Shown: one piece after another, positions 43,808 to 53,054 of the stretch
How the letters are laid out: each line of letters opens with the position of its first letter
Position numbering within the stretch: position 1 is the first letter of the stretch
Assembly: GCA_034722015.1 (NCBI GenBank)
Contig: JAYENI010000088.1
Location: 33,717-97,716 of the forward strand
Length of the DNA stretch: 64,000 nucleotides
Source: JAJDOJ01 sp034722015
GTDB lineage: Bacteria > Pseudomonadota > Gammaproteobacteria > JAJDOJ01
Reading direction: 5' to 3'
Made by a program: the position numbers and the translations under genes
The notes under the pieces: generated by a model
The model's input: only the letters and a program-made list of their open reading frames with translations
Database searches by the model: none
Told to the model about the DNA's origin: nothing

Positions 43808-45169
43808 ATGAGAAATAATGCCCGGGGCCGGAAATTGCGCACGATATGGTCCACACGGTTCATGAACAGCAGGGAACAAAGTATGGGTATTCTCAGTTTA
43901 TTGCAGAGCAGTCGCGGAGAAGCTTACGGGGTCGCAGGTATTTCAATTCCTGACCGGTTGAAGAATCTGGCTCCTGCTTCCCTTGCGGCCACGCTAATCA
44001 CCGTTCTTGCTCCTTCGCTGGTCTGGGCGGAGGCTTGGGAACTCGAACCCGAGTTCAGTATTGGTGGTAATTACAACACCAATTTCCGGCTGTCGACGAC
44101 GGATCCCGACGAAGTCGGGACCGGGCGAGTCGCCGGTGCGCTCAAGTTCAGCCGTCTCACCGAGTCCTTCGAGCTTGCGGGACTTGCGCGACTGGATTTC
44201 GTCGGTTTCGTCGGGGATACCGACAGACTGTCCAACACGGGCAATCAGTTGTTCGGGTTCGAGTCGAAGAAAAAATTCGAACGCTCCAATATCGGTCTTG
44301 ACGCGTTGTGGAAGCGTGACACGGTACTCAGGAGCATCAGGGTGGTGGGAGACCCCGACAACCCGGCCATTGAGCCTGACCAGTCGGTTGACGACAACAT
44401 CGTGAACGAGAACATTCGTCGCAACGCGATCGATGTTCGCCTCCCGTACAAGTATGATCTCACGGAACGAGATAGATTGGGCGCGAGGTTGCGGTTTAAT
44501 ACTACCCTCTATGAGGAGAACGATTTTCTGGATGATTACCGGCAAGGTTCGCTGAGGCTCGATTACAACCACGAACTGACGGAAAAGGACAATATTATCG
44601 CCCTGTTCCAGACATCGCGATTCGACTCCGACAGCGGGCGCACGACGGATAACTACGAACTGCAGGCCGGATACCGGTACGCCTTTTCGGAGACGACGAG
44701 CGCCGGATTTACCGCGGGCGGGCGCTATACGGTCTTCGACAACCCCGGTTCCGGGGATGACGGCACCAATACAGGTTTTGTGGCCCGGTTGCAGGCCTCG
44801 AAGATTACGGGTAAGGCGCGGTACGATGTCAGGCTTGAGAGAAACCTCTCCCCCAGTGGTGTTGGCGATCTGGTAGAGACCGATGAACTGAACGCCAACA
44901 TGAGCTACCAGCTCCAAGAGAGATGGACTTTCGCGATTAGGTCACGATTGTTCGAGAACGAAAATATCGACAACCCCGAGTCGGGCAGCAACCGGCGGTT
45001 CTTTTCGCTGCTTCCCGTTTTGTCGTATCGGTTTACGCCAGACTGGCGCGTGGAAACGGCCTATCGGTATCTGAGACAGAAGCGGTTCAGCGAACCGACC
45101 AGCGCCGACAGCCACACGGTGTTCCTTAATGTGCGATGGACGAAAGTTACGCCGATCGATACGCTTTAA
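43808..45169 (+). CDS. Outer-membrane beta-barrel protein of the polysaccharide locus
   Basis: A 453-residue protein with a signal sequence whose hydrophobic core is SLAATLITVLAPSLVWA, followed by repeated amphipathic strands with aromatic ends typical of an outer-membrane barrel (EPEFSIGGNYNTNFRLS, RLRFNTTLYEENDFLDDY, LQAGYRYAFSETTSAGFTAGG, WRVETAYRYLRQKRF, ending TVFLNVRW). Barrels of this kind accompany Wzc/GumC-type loci and exosortase clusters. A secretion or anchoring role for the polymer is inferred. The true start may be an internal ATG (43862 or 43883, the latter with GGGA upstream), since the n-region is long. Confidence 0.78.
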   Translation: MRNNARGRKLRTIWSTRFMNSREQSMGILSLLQSSRGEAYGVAGISIPDRLKNLAPASLAATLITVLAPSLVWAEAWELEPEFSIGGNYNTNFRLSTTDPDEVGTGRVAGALKFSRLTESFELAGLARLDFVGFVGDTDRLSNTGNQLFGFESKKKFERSNIGLDALWKRDTVLRSIRVVGDPDNPAIEPDQSVDDNIVNENIRRNAIDVRLPYKYDLTERDRLGARLRFNTTLYEENDFLDDYRQGSLRLDYNHELTEKDNIIALFQTSRFDSDSGRTTDNYELQAGYRYAFSETTSAGFTAGGRYTVFDNPGSGDDGTNTGFVARLQASKITGKARYDVRLERNLSPSGVGDLVETDELNANMSYQLQERWTFAIRSRLFENENIDNPESGSNRRFFSLLPVLSYRFTPDWRVETAYRYLRQKRFSEPTSADSHTVFLNVRWTKVTPIDTL

Positions 45170-45332
45170 GCTGGACGCTGCCCCCCAGGGTGGAGTCAGT
45201 CGTTCGGGGGGCCAGCCCTCAGGACGTGTCTCGAAGGGATATGACATAACACCCGGAGGCATGGCTTTTGCCGATGGTTGGAAAAATTAGGTGACTCCTT
45301 ACCATTTCTCGGGTGACGAACGCAGGTAACAA

Positions 45333-47105
45333 ATGGGAAAGCAGGATCGCCAGGCGGGGTACGAGTTACGAGAGTATGTCGGCATACTACGGCGCAGAAA
45401 GCGGGAAATTTTCCTGCCTGCCGCAGGCATACTTTTGCTGGCGGTGGTCGTAGCATTTATGTTGCCCGTCGTTTACCGGGCCCCGGTAACCATCCTGATC
45501 GAGAGCCAGGACGTCCCGGAGACCTTTGTCGCCGCGACAATGCGTGAAGAATTGTCGGAGCAGATGCAGAGTGCCATGTTGCGCGTGCTGGACCGGGACA
45601 CGTTGCTTGGAATTGTCGAGTCCAACAATCTTTTCCTCGACGAGACAGACGAGCTGCTGCCGGCGCAACTGGCCGGGATGTTGCGCAAATCCATCGGGAT
45701 GGAGATCGCACAGTTCCAGGCGGTGAAATCTGAAGATACCGCATCGGCCACGATGGCGATCCAGATCTACGCTGATCTCGATGAACCGGTCGCCGCGGCC
45801 GCTGTATCAAACGAAGTTGCGAGCCTGTTTCTCAGTGAAGACCGTGCCAAGCGCAACGAGGAAGCGGAATCGGTCTATAATTTCCTGCAGGCCGAGGCCG
45901 AAAAGCTAAACACGGTCATTGAGGAACTGGAGCGGAAACTTGCGACTTTCAAGGTTGGAAACATCAACCAGCTTCCGGAACTCAAGGACTTCAACATGCG
46001 CCTCTATGAGCAGACAGGGAACAAACTGGAGCGCACGGAAGAGGAAATTCGTTCTCTGGAGGACAGAAAACTCAATCTGGAATCCCAGATGGCCGTCACG
46101 AATCCATACGGCACCCTGTACGCGGAGCCTGGCAAGACCCTGCTTTCCGGTCCGGAGCGTCTGCGCACTCTGCTGACCGAGTACCTCAGGGTATCTTCCC
46201 AATATACCCCCAATCACCCTGACGTCATCAAGCTTCGAAGGGAAATCAATTCACTGGAAGGCCAGGTGGGTGGCTCGAGCAGGGCGAGTAGCCTGGTCAA
46301 CAAACTGACAGTGACGCGCGAGCAACTGTCCGAACTAAAACAGAAATACACCAGAGAACATCCCGACATCGTGAAGCTGAACAACAGTATTCCTTTGCTT
46401 GAAAGGGAATTGCGGGAATTTACCGAGGCTCAGGGCATGGCTGGAGGCGGAGTGGCGAGCCCGACAAATCCTGCATATGTCTCGCTGAAAACACAGCTTG
46501 ATACCATTAGTGCCAATCTCAGGGCGAAGTACGAACAGAAAACGAGTCTTCAGTCCAAGCTGAACGACTACGAGGAACGCCTCAGCCAGACGCCGATTGT
46601 CGAGCGGGAATATCTTTCGTTGAGCCGTGACTACGATAATGCGATGGGTAAATATAAGGAAATCAAGGACAAGCAGCTCGAAGCGCAATTGGCGCTGGGC
46701 CTTGAGGGTGACTCGAAAGCACAGCGATTGACCCTGGTTCGGAGGGCCAATGTGCCAATAGCGCCGTACAGCCCAAATCGGCCGGCATTGTTTGCAATCG
46801 GATTGGTGCTGGGTCTGATTGTCGGAGTGGGCGTCGCGACTATCGCCGAATACAACGACGAGACCGTCAGAGGCAAGCGGGGTGTTTTGGATGTCTTTGG
46901 TGCGCCTCCCCTGGCGACGATTCCCTACATTGAGAACAGTGTCGACGTCATAGCAAGGTCCAGACGAACCAGAATGATCCTGGTTGTTGCTGGAGTGGTT
47001 TTCACGGCGGTGCTTGCCTATGCCTACTACTTGTGGTCTTCACAGGCTGTCGTAGAAAAAGCGGATAGTACATCAGGGAATGCGTATAGTTCCCTGCGTG
47101 GCTAG
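45333..47105 (+). CDS. Polysaccharide chain-length/copolymerase protein (Wzz/GumC family)
   Basis: A 590-residue inner-membrane protein. A Wzz-type N-terminal helix (IFLPAAGILLLAVVVAFMLP), a long periplasmic region with coiled coils (about 175-260 and 320-460) and the GNVR-type C-terminal block RANVPIAPYSPNRPALFAIG with a second helix; a third hydrophobic segment (MILVVAGVVFTAVLAYAYYL, about 548-567) is additional. No kinase domain is fused; the tyrosine kinase is the next gene, giving the split copolymerase/kinase arrangement. It would control export and length of the polymer. Confidence 0.9.
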   Translation: MGKQDRQAGYELREYVGILRRRKREIFLPAAGILLLAVVVAFMLPVVYRAPVTILIESQDVPETFVAATMREELSEQMQSAMLRVLDRDTLLGIVESNNLFLDETDELLPAQLAGMLRKSIGMEIAQFQAVKSEDTASATMAIQIYADLDEPVAAAAVSNEVASLFLSEDRAKRNEEAESVYNFLQAEAEKLNTVIEELERKLATFKVGNINQLPELKDFNMRLYEQTGNKLERTEEEIRSLEDRKLNLESQMAVTNPYGTLYAEPGKTLLSGPERLRTLLTEYLRVSSQYTPNHPDVIKLRREINSLEGQVGGSSRASSLVNKLTVTREQLSELKQKYTREHPDIVKLNNSIPLLERELREFTEAQGMAGGGVASPTNPAYVSLKTQLDTISANLRAKYEQKTSLQSKLNDYEERLSQTPIVEREYLSLSRDYDNAMGKYKEIKDKQLEAQLALGLEGDSKAQRLTLVRRANVPIAPYSPNRPALFAIGLVLGLIVGVGVATIAEYNDETVRGKRGVLDVFGAPPLATIPYIENSVDVIARSRRTRMILVVAGVVFTAVLAYAYYLWSSQAVVEKADSTSGNAYSSLRG

Positions 47106-47410
47106 ATATCCATGAAAACAGCGCTTGTATAGCGACAAAACGACGAAAGAGGCATCCCTTTCTTTGGGGTGGATATAGGATTCTGGTACGTTCGGTGCGG
47201 TTGTGCCGGATTGAGGATGTTTGATGGCCATAGTGTCCACCGAATATGCAACTGTTTCGTCCCCGTGTATGACGTGATAGGAAAGACATAGGGCAGGATC
47301 GGCGGTAGCAATTGCGGGTGTAGCGCGTCCCGGTTTCAATAAACCTGTTGTGCAATTTATCAGGTTTATACTCGGTGGAATTGACGATCAAGGTGTAACT
47401 GGAAAGTATT
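47106..47410. other. Gap of 305 bases within the polysaccharide locus
   Basis: No gene is supported. It is AT-richer than its surroundings, has several short frames with no recognisable product, and near its 3' end contains the inverted repeat described at 47339-47369, which suggests a separate promoter for the kinase gene. Confidence 0.45.
47339..47372 (+). promoter_or_regulatory. Inverted repeat overlapping a candidate -10 upstream of the kinase gene
   Basis: ATAAACCTG (47339-47347) and CAGGTTTAT (47361-47369) are perfect 9-base inverted repeats with a 13-base spacer. TATACT (47367-47372) overlaps the right arm, 39 bases before the kinase ATG, as expected for a repressor operator at a promoter. 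Confidence 0.45.
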
Positions 47411-48217
47411 ATGGACAGCATTTCAAAAGCAATGTCGCTCGCGAAGAGTAACATCAAGCGATCTCCAGTGGCGCTGAGAGAGGAAGAAGAAAAGAATATA
47501 CGATACTCCAAGACCCGGAACTACAGCATTCGCGAAGATGTTCTAAAAGAGAATCGTTTGCTTAGCGAGTCCTCGGACAAGAGGGTCGTGGACGCATTCC
47601 GTTTGTTGCGAACACGTGTGATGAGTCGGATGCAGCAAAACCAGTGGAATACGCTTGGAATAACAAGCTGTAGGCCGAATGAGGGGAAATCCCTGACCGC
47701 GATCAATCTCGCGATAAGTATCGCGATGCGCCACAACTACACAGTCATGATGGTTGACACTGATCTGAGACGACCCAGCATCCACTCGTTTTTTGGTATT
47801 ACTCCGAAATACGGGCTCGCAGATTACCTTATCAGGGACGTGCCAATCGAAGAGGTCCTGGTTCACCCGGGGATTGAACGTTTTGTCATGCTCCCAAGTG
47901 GGGGATCTCTTGATGCGCAGTATCATTCTTCGGAGTATCTTGCTTCGCCGAAGATGGCGCAACTGGTCGACGAACTCAAGACGCGTTACCCCTCCCGGTT
48001 GGTTCTCTTCGATCTTCCTCCCATCCTGATTGGTGATGACGTCGTTGCGTTTTCCACCTATCTGGACGCGATCATGCTGGTCGTCGAGGACGGAAAGACA
48101 CGTGAGGGGGAACTGGCTCACGCGCTTGATCTTGTTTCCGAGGTAGAGGTCATCGGCACTGTTCTTAACAAGTCGGATGAACTGACGCAGGATAATCACT
48201 ACCAGGGTTATTACTAG
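47411..48217 (+). CDS. CpsD/CapB-type tyrosine kinase (BY-kinase)
   Basis: A 268-residue cytoplasmic kinase. Walker A is SCRPNEGKS (about 86-94), a variant of the SxxPGEGKS loop; Walker A' is MMVDTDLRRPS; Walker B is LVLFDLPP. The C-terminus ends NHYQGYY, a short Tyr-containing tail that is probably the autophosphorylation site. It should act with the upstream Wzz/GumC-type protein whose cytoplasmic tail activates it. The codon use is less GC-rich than in housekeeping neighbours. Confidence 0.88.
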   Translation: MDSISKAMSLAKSNIKRSPVALREEEEKNIRYSKTRNYSIREDVLKENRLLSESSDKRVVDAFRLLRTRVMSRMQQNQWNTLGITSCRPNEGKSLTAINLAISIAMRHNYTVMMVDTDLRRPSIHSFFGITPKYGLADYLIRDVPIEEVLVHPGIERFVMLPSGGSLDAQYHSSEYLASPKMAQLVDELKTRYPSRLVLFDLPPILIGDDVVAFSTYLDAIMLVVEDGKTREGELAHALDLVSEVEVIGTVLNKSDELTQDNHYQGYY

Positions 48218-48416
48218 TGTTGACCGTCCCCTTTCGGTACGCTCAACAGTAGCAGAACCCTTGTACCTGGACATGGATCGATGTTCTGCAATCTGGAAGG
48301 AAGCAAGGACTCATGAATCACCGTATCCGGAAGGGATATGCGTGAGGCGCCATAGACGAATTGACAGGGTCTAGCATTCCCCTTCCGCTCCGATCCCGAA
48401 CACCCGGTAGAAAAAT

Positions 48417-49190
48417 ATGAAAGCCGTTTTGCTGGCTGGCGGTCTTGGCACGCGCCTGTCCGAGGAAACTTCGATTCGCCCGAAACCCATGGTAGAAATA
48501 GGCGGTAAGCCTATCCTGTGGCATATCATGAAGATCTACCATGGTCACGGAATCAAGGAATTCATTGTGTGCTGTGGTTACAAGGGCTTCGTTATCAAGG
48601 AGTACTTTGCGAACTACAGGCTGTATATGTCAGACGTGACATTCGATATTCGGGCGAACGAGATGAAAATCCATCAGAGCGATGCCGAGGATTGGAAAGT
48701 GACCCTGGTCGACACCGGTGTAGACACAATGACGGGTGGAAGGATGCGGCGGGTGCAAGACTACCTTGGTGACGAAACATTCCTGATGACCTACGGTGAC
48801 GGTGTCGGTGATATCGATATTGGAAAACTGATTTCGTTTCACCGGGAGCAAGGTACGCTCGCGACATTGACTGCGGTACAGCCGTCCGGGAGATTCGGTG
48901 CCTTTACACTCACGGATGATCAGAAAAAGATCGACCATTTCCGGGAGAAGCCAAGAGGTGACAATGCGTGGATCAACGGCGGGTATTTCGTCCTGGAGCC
49001 GGAAGTCCTCGACTACATCGAGGGTGATGATACCGTCTGGGAAAGAGATCCTATGGAACGACTTGCTTCCGAGGGGCGACTATCCGCCTATCAGCATCAC
49101 GGTTTCTGGCATCCGATGGACACACTGCGGGACAGGGACAATCTGGAATCAATCTGGGAAAGTCGCGATGCACCCTGGAAAAACTGGTAA
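48417..49190 (+). CDS. rfbF: Glucose-1-phosphate cytidylyltransferase
   Basis: A 257-residue nucleotidyltransferase that makes CDP-glucose. The N-terminal MKAVLLAGGLGTRLSEETSI, RPKPMVEIGGKPILWHIM, YGDGVGDIDI and INGGYFVLEPEVLDYI are characteristic of RfbF/DdhA. CDP-glucose normally goes to CDP-glucose 4,6-dehydratase (RfbG), which does not follow here; an FAD enzyme starts 6 bases later. The 199-base upstream gap holds nothing I can name. Confidence 0.94.
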   Translation: MKAVLLAGGLGTRLSEETSIRPKPMVEIGGKPILWHIMKIYHGHGIKEFIVCCGYKGFVIKEYFANYRLYMSDVTFDIRANEMKIHQSDAEDWKVTLVDTGVDTMTGGRMRRVQDYLGDETFLMTYGDGVGDIDIGKLISFHREQGTLATLTAVQPSGRFGAFTLTDDQKKIDHFREKPRGDNAWINGGYFVLEPEVLDYIEGDDTVWERDPMERLASEGRLSAYQHHGFWHPMDTLRDRDNLESIWESRDAPWKNW

Positions 49191-49195
49191 CGGCA

Positions 49196-50389
49196 GTGAC
49201 GGATTTCCTGGTTATCGGGGGCGGGATTATCGGCATCAGTATTGCCCGGGAACTGAAACGAACCTACGCCGACGCATCGGTTGAAGTTGTAGAGAAGGAG
49301 TCCTCGGGAGGCGAGCATGCGAGTGGCCGCAACAGTGGTGTACTGCACGCAGGATTCTACTATACGGCAGACAGTCTGAAGGCCCGTTTTACAAGAGACG
49401 GCAACCGGGAACTCACGGAGTATTGTGAAAGTAGAAAAATCCCGCTGAACAAATGCGGGAAGCTTGTCGTGGCGAAGAACGAGACCGAAGACGTGATGCT
49501 GGACGAGTTGATGGTACGCGGCAGAAAAAATGGTGTTCTGCTCGATGAGGTGACGGCCGAGGAGGCGAAGGAGATCGAACCGAGGGTGAAGACTTACCGT
49601 CGCGCCCTGTTTTCGCCCACGACATCATCTGCTGATCCCCGGCAGGTACTTGCCGCCATGGAGGCGGATGCCAAACGGGAAGGAATTCGGATTAGCTACT
49701 CGGTGAGCTTTGTCTCCAGGACGCGGGACGGGATTCGGGTGTCTGACGGCGTACGTAATGTAGGATATGTCGTCAATGCGGCAGGCTTGTATGCGGACCG
49801 TATCGGTAAGGAGTTCGGATTTTCCGAAAACTACACGATTCTTCCCTTCAAGGGACTCTATCTGAGTTCGGATGAGCCTCCTGGGGCGTTTCGAACGAAT
49901 ATTTATCCAGTTCCTGACCTCAGAAATCCGTTTCTTGGCGTGCATTTTACGGTGAAGGCAGACGGACGTGTAAAGATCGGGCCCACGGCAATACCTGCCT
50001 TGTGGCGGGAACAGTACAGTGGATTCGAAAATTTCAATTCGGGAGAGGCATTCGAGATGGCATTGCGTTCCGCGAGCCTGCTATTTTCCTCGGGTTTCGG
50101 ATACTCGGGTCTTGCACTGTCGGAAGTCAGGAAATATTCAAGACGGTACATGGTGAAACTTGCGGGAGAGCTTGCGACCGGTATCGAAGTTTCCGCCTTC
50201 CGGAAATGGGCGAGACCTGGAATCAGGGCCCAGCTTCTGGACACGCGGACGCGACGTTTGGAGATGGATTTCGTGCTCGAAGGAGACTCGCGATCGATGC
50301 ATGTGCTGAACGCGGTGTCCCCAGGCTGGACGTGTTCCTTGCCGTTTTCCGCCCATGTCGTCAAGGCAATCGATAAAAAACTGGGATAA
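49196..50389 (+). CDS. FAD-dependent oxidoreductase, LhgO/DAO family
   Basis: A 397-residue flavoprotein starting with GTG. The FAD fold FLVIGGGIIGISIARELK, the SGRNSGVLHAGFYYTADSLKA block and the C-terminal LNAVSPGWTCSLPFSAHVV are typical of L-2-hydroxyglutarate oxidase and related 2-hydroxyacid or amine oxidases. Placed between rfbF and an SDR it most likely acts on a sugar nucleotide or sugar-derived acid, but that is inference from position. It begins 6 bases after rfbF. Confidence 0.85.
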   Translation: MTDFLVIGGGIIGISIARELKRTYADASVEVVEKESSGGEHASGRNSGVLHAGFYYTADSLKARFTRDGNRELTEYCESRKIPLNKCGKLVVAKNETEDVMLDELMVRGRKNGVLLDEVTAEEAKEIEPRVKTYRRALFSPTTSSADPRQVLAAMEADAKREGIRISYSVSFVSRTRDGIRVSDGVRNVGYVVNAAGLYADRIGKEFGFSENYTILPFKGLYLSSDEPPGAFRTNIYPVPDLRNPFLGVHFTVKADGRVKIGPTAIPALWREQYSGFENFNSGEAFEMALRSASLLFSSGFGYSGLALSEVRKYSRRYMVKLAGELATGIEVSAFRKWARPGIRAQLLDTRTRRLEMDFVLEGDSRSMHVLNAVSPGWTCSLPFSAHVVKAIDKKLG

Positions 50390-50408
50390 GAAAAAGAGGT
50401 AGTCGCTG

Positions 50409-51452
50409 GTGAATATCGTTATAACGGGGAACATGGGTTACATTGGTCCGACTCTGGTGAGAATGCTTCTGTCATCCGAACCAGATGCAAACATTTATGG
50501 GATCGATTCCGGCTTTTTTGCGCATTGCCTGACCGGAGTCAGATCGTTTCCGGAACACAACCTAAAGGCGCAGTTCTTCCGGGACATACGGGATATCGAC
50601 GAGACCCTGCTGCAAGGCATGGATGGCGTTATTCATCTGGCAGCGATTTCAAACGACCCAATGGGAAAAGCCTTCGAGGAAGTGACGGCAGACGTCAATT
50701 ACCGCGCAAGTGTCAAACTGGCAAAGTTGGCAAGGAAGGCTGGTGTTGGGCGGTTTGTATTTGCATCGAGTTGTAGTGTCTACGGTTATGCGGAGGGCGA
50801 AGCACGGGATGAGCGTTCCGAGCTGAATCCTCTTACGGCGTATGCCCGTTCCAAGATAGCCACGGAAAAGGACATCGAGCCGCTGGCGAGTGAGGAATTC
50901 GTTATCACCAGCCTGCGATTCCCCACTGCGTGCGGCATGAGCGACAGGCTTCGCCTGGATCTGGTTCTCAATGATTTCGTCGCCTCTGCTGTCTCAACAG
51001 GAAAGATCAGGATCCTTAGCGACGGAACGCCGTGGAGACCATTGATCGATATAAAGGATATGAGCCGTTCGATGAGCTGGGCGGTTGAACGCAATCCCGA
51101 AGACGGGGGGAATTTTCTTGCGGTGAACGTGGGACGCACCGAGTGGAACTATCAGGTCAGGGACGTAGCCGAGGCCGTAAGGGCGGAAATGCCACACGTG
51201 GAGATTGAAGTCAACAAGGATGCCATGCCTGACAAGCGATCCTATCAGGTTGACTTTGGCATGTATGCGGGTCTCGCACCGGACCACCTGCCGGAAGTGG
51301 ATCTCGCCCAGTCGATTCGGGAGCTCAGGAAAGGACTGACCGATATGGGGTTCGACAACGGTGAGTTTCGAAATTCGGACTTCATGCGACTGAAGGTACT
51401 TACGGGCCTGCGTGAGCGCGGGATGCTGGATGAGGAATTACGTTGGCAATAG
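50409..51452 (+). CDS. NAD-dependent epimerase/dehydratase (SDR) of the sugar cluster
   Basis: A 347-residue extended SDR starting with GTG (MNIVITGNMGYIGPTLVRML). NAD motif GNMGYIG, HLAAISNDP, the SSCSVYG serine segment and catalytic YARSK are intact. The fold fits a nucleotide-sugar epimerase or dehydratase, but the sequence is not that of classical RfbG, so it could be an alternative CDP-sugar-modifying enzyme. Nineteen bases after the FAD enzyme. Confidence 0.85.
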   Translation: MNIVITGNMGYIGPTLVRMLLSSEPDANIYGIDSGFFAHCLTGVRSFPEHNLKAQFFRDIRDIDETLLQGMDGVIHLAAISNDPMGKAFEEVTADVNYRASVKLAKLARKAGVGRFVFASSCSVYGYAEGEARDERSELNPLTAYARSKIATEKDIEPLASEEFVITSLRFPTACGMSDRLRLDLVLNDFVASAVSTGKIRILSDGTPWRPLIDIKDMSRSMSWAVERNPEDGGNFLAVNVGRTEWNYQVRDVAEAVRAEMPHVEIEVNKDAMPDKRSYQVDFGMYAGLAPDHLPEVDLAQSIRELRKGLTDMGFDNGEFRNSDFMRLKVLTGLRERGMLDEELRWQ

Positions 51453-51579
51453 CACAGTCGATTTTGGTGTTCCGGTTTTCCGATGTTGGTTGAGGCGTGT
51501 TTCTTTTCTGGGCAAGGCCCCATCTGACCCGCCAATGTGTCGTGAGTGCGGGAGAAATCCGGACTCAGTGAGATAAGCA

Positions 51580-52110
51580 ATGAAATTTACAGAGACCCGA
51601 TTGCCCGGCGCATACGTCGTGGAGCCCGAACCGCTCGTTGATGAGAGGGGGTTCTTCGCCCGTGCCTGGTGCAGCAGCGAATTCGAGAAGAATGGGCTGG
51701 TGAACCGGTCGGTACAGGCGAACATGTCGAGCACCAGGAAAAAGGGAACGATGAGGGGACTGCATCATCAGGTCCCTCCTCATGCCGAGACCAAGTTTTT
51801 TCGGTGTACCAGAGGCAGTCTGTTCGATGTCATCGTGGACCTGCGCAAGGATTCCCCCACCTTCCGGCAATGGACGGGATTGGAATTGTCCGCGGAAAAT
51901 CACGTGGCCATCTATGTGCCGGAAGGATTCGCGCACGGTTATCTTACGCTGGAAGACGAAACAGACGCCTATTACCAGGTTTCAGAGTTCTATACGCCGG
52001 GCGCCGAACGCGGTTTCAGATATGATGACCCGGCTTTCGGCATAGATTGGCCGATAGAACCCCGTGTCGTGTCGGACAAGGACCTGTCATGGGAACCCTT
52101 CGGGTGTTGA
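51580..52110 (+). CDS. rfbC: dTDP-4-dehydrorhamnose 3,5-epimerase-like protein
   Basis: A 176-residue cupin. The RmlC hallmarks are FVVEP-like YVVEPEPLVDERGFFARAW, MRGLHHQ with catalytic His62, VPEGFAHGYLTLED, and the Tyr131/132 and DKDLSW regions. Classical members act on dTDP-4-keto-6-deoxyglucose; here, without rmlA, B or D nearby but with rfbF, a CDP-4-keto-6-deoxy sugar is equally likely. Confidence 0.88.
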   Translation: MKFTETRLPGAYVVEPEPLVDERGFFARAWCSSEFEKNGLVNRSVQANMSSTRKKGTMRGLHHQVPPHAETKFFRCTRGSLFDVIVDLRKDSPTFRQWTGLELSAENHVAIYVPEGFAHGYLTLEDETDAYYQVSEFYTPGAERGFRYDDPAFGIDWPIEPRVVSDKDLSWEPFGC

Positions 52111-52160
52111 GGCGACGAGCCCTCGATGGAGATCCGCATAAATCATGATGGAATGGAAGG

Positions 52161-52997
52161 ATGTCTAGCGAAAATGACTTGAATGACGTAGCGGTAATCA
52201 GACCTCCGAAGAGCTGGGAGCTTCTCGATTTCAGGGAGTTGCTCGCCTATCGCGATCTTTTTTACTTTCTGGTGTGGAGGGACATCAAGGTTCTCTACGC
52301 CCAGACGGTACTGGGATTCGCATGGGCCATACTTAACCCGCTGATACAAATCATCATTTTCAGCGTAATTTTCGGAAAGGTTGCGCGCCTGGATACGGGA
52401 GGAATTCCGTATGTTCTTTTCTCTACGGTTGCCATCATCCCGTGGACCTATATGTCTGAGGCAATGTCGGCGTCAAGCCAGAGCCTGGTCACCGGGCAGA
52501 ATATGCTGGGAAAGGTCTATTTTCCCAGATTGATTTTTCCGCTGACCCCGGTTCTGGCAAAGCTGGTTGATTTCAGTATTTCTCTGTTGCTCCTCGTTGG
52601 CGTGATGATCTACTACAAGATTACCCCGTCGATCAATCTTGTCTACCTGCCCGTATTTGTGCTGCTGATGATGGCCATTCCCGCCGGTGTCGGGTTGTGG
52701 ATGTCGTCTCTGGCCATTCGATTCAGGGATGTCAAGTTCGCCATGCCGTTTGTCATGCGCATGCTGATCTATACCGCCCCGATTCTCTATTCCGCGGAGA
52801 AGATCCCGGAGCAGTACCGGTTGCTTTACTCTCTCAACCCGATCGTTGGTGTGATCGAAGGTTATCGGGCCTGCCTGCTCGGGACGGAAATGCAGTGGGA
52901 GTACATCCTTCCGGGGGTGGTGACGGGGGTATTGTTACTGGTAAGCGGTGCAATGTATTTCCGGCGCATGGAACGTGTGTTCGTCGACGTCATTTGA
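52161..52997 (+). CDS. wzm: ABC-2 polysaccharide export permease (Wzm-type)
   Basis: A 278-residue inner-membrane permease with six predicted helices and the ABC2 layout: cytoplasmic start (SWELLDFRELLAYRDLFYFL, VWRDIKVLYAQTVLGFAWAILNPL), the short RFRDVKFAMPFVMRM coupling segment, and YSLNPIVGVIEGYRACLLG near the end, which is a typical TagG/Wzm signature. Pairs with the Wzt ATPase 57 bases downstream. Confidence 0.92.
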   Translation: MSSENDLNDVAVIRPPKSWELLDFRELLAYRDLFYFLVWRDIKVLYAQTVLGFAWAILNPLIQIIIFSVIFGKVARLDTGGIPYVLFSTVAIIPWTYMSEAMSASSQSLVTGQNMLGKVYFPRLIFPLTPVLAKLVDFSISLLLLVGVMIYYKITPSINLVYLPVFVLLMMAIPAGVGLWMSSLAIRFRDVKFAMPFVMRMLIYTAPILYSAEKIPEQYRLLYSLNPIVGVIEGYRACLLGTEMQWEYILPGVVTGVLLLVSGAMYFRRMERVFVDVI

Positions 52998-53054
52998 TCG
53001 TAACAGGAGGCGGCGGTTTCCCGGAACGCGGGGCGTCGCACGTTTGGTAAGAAG

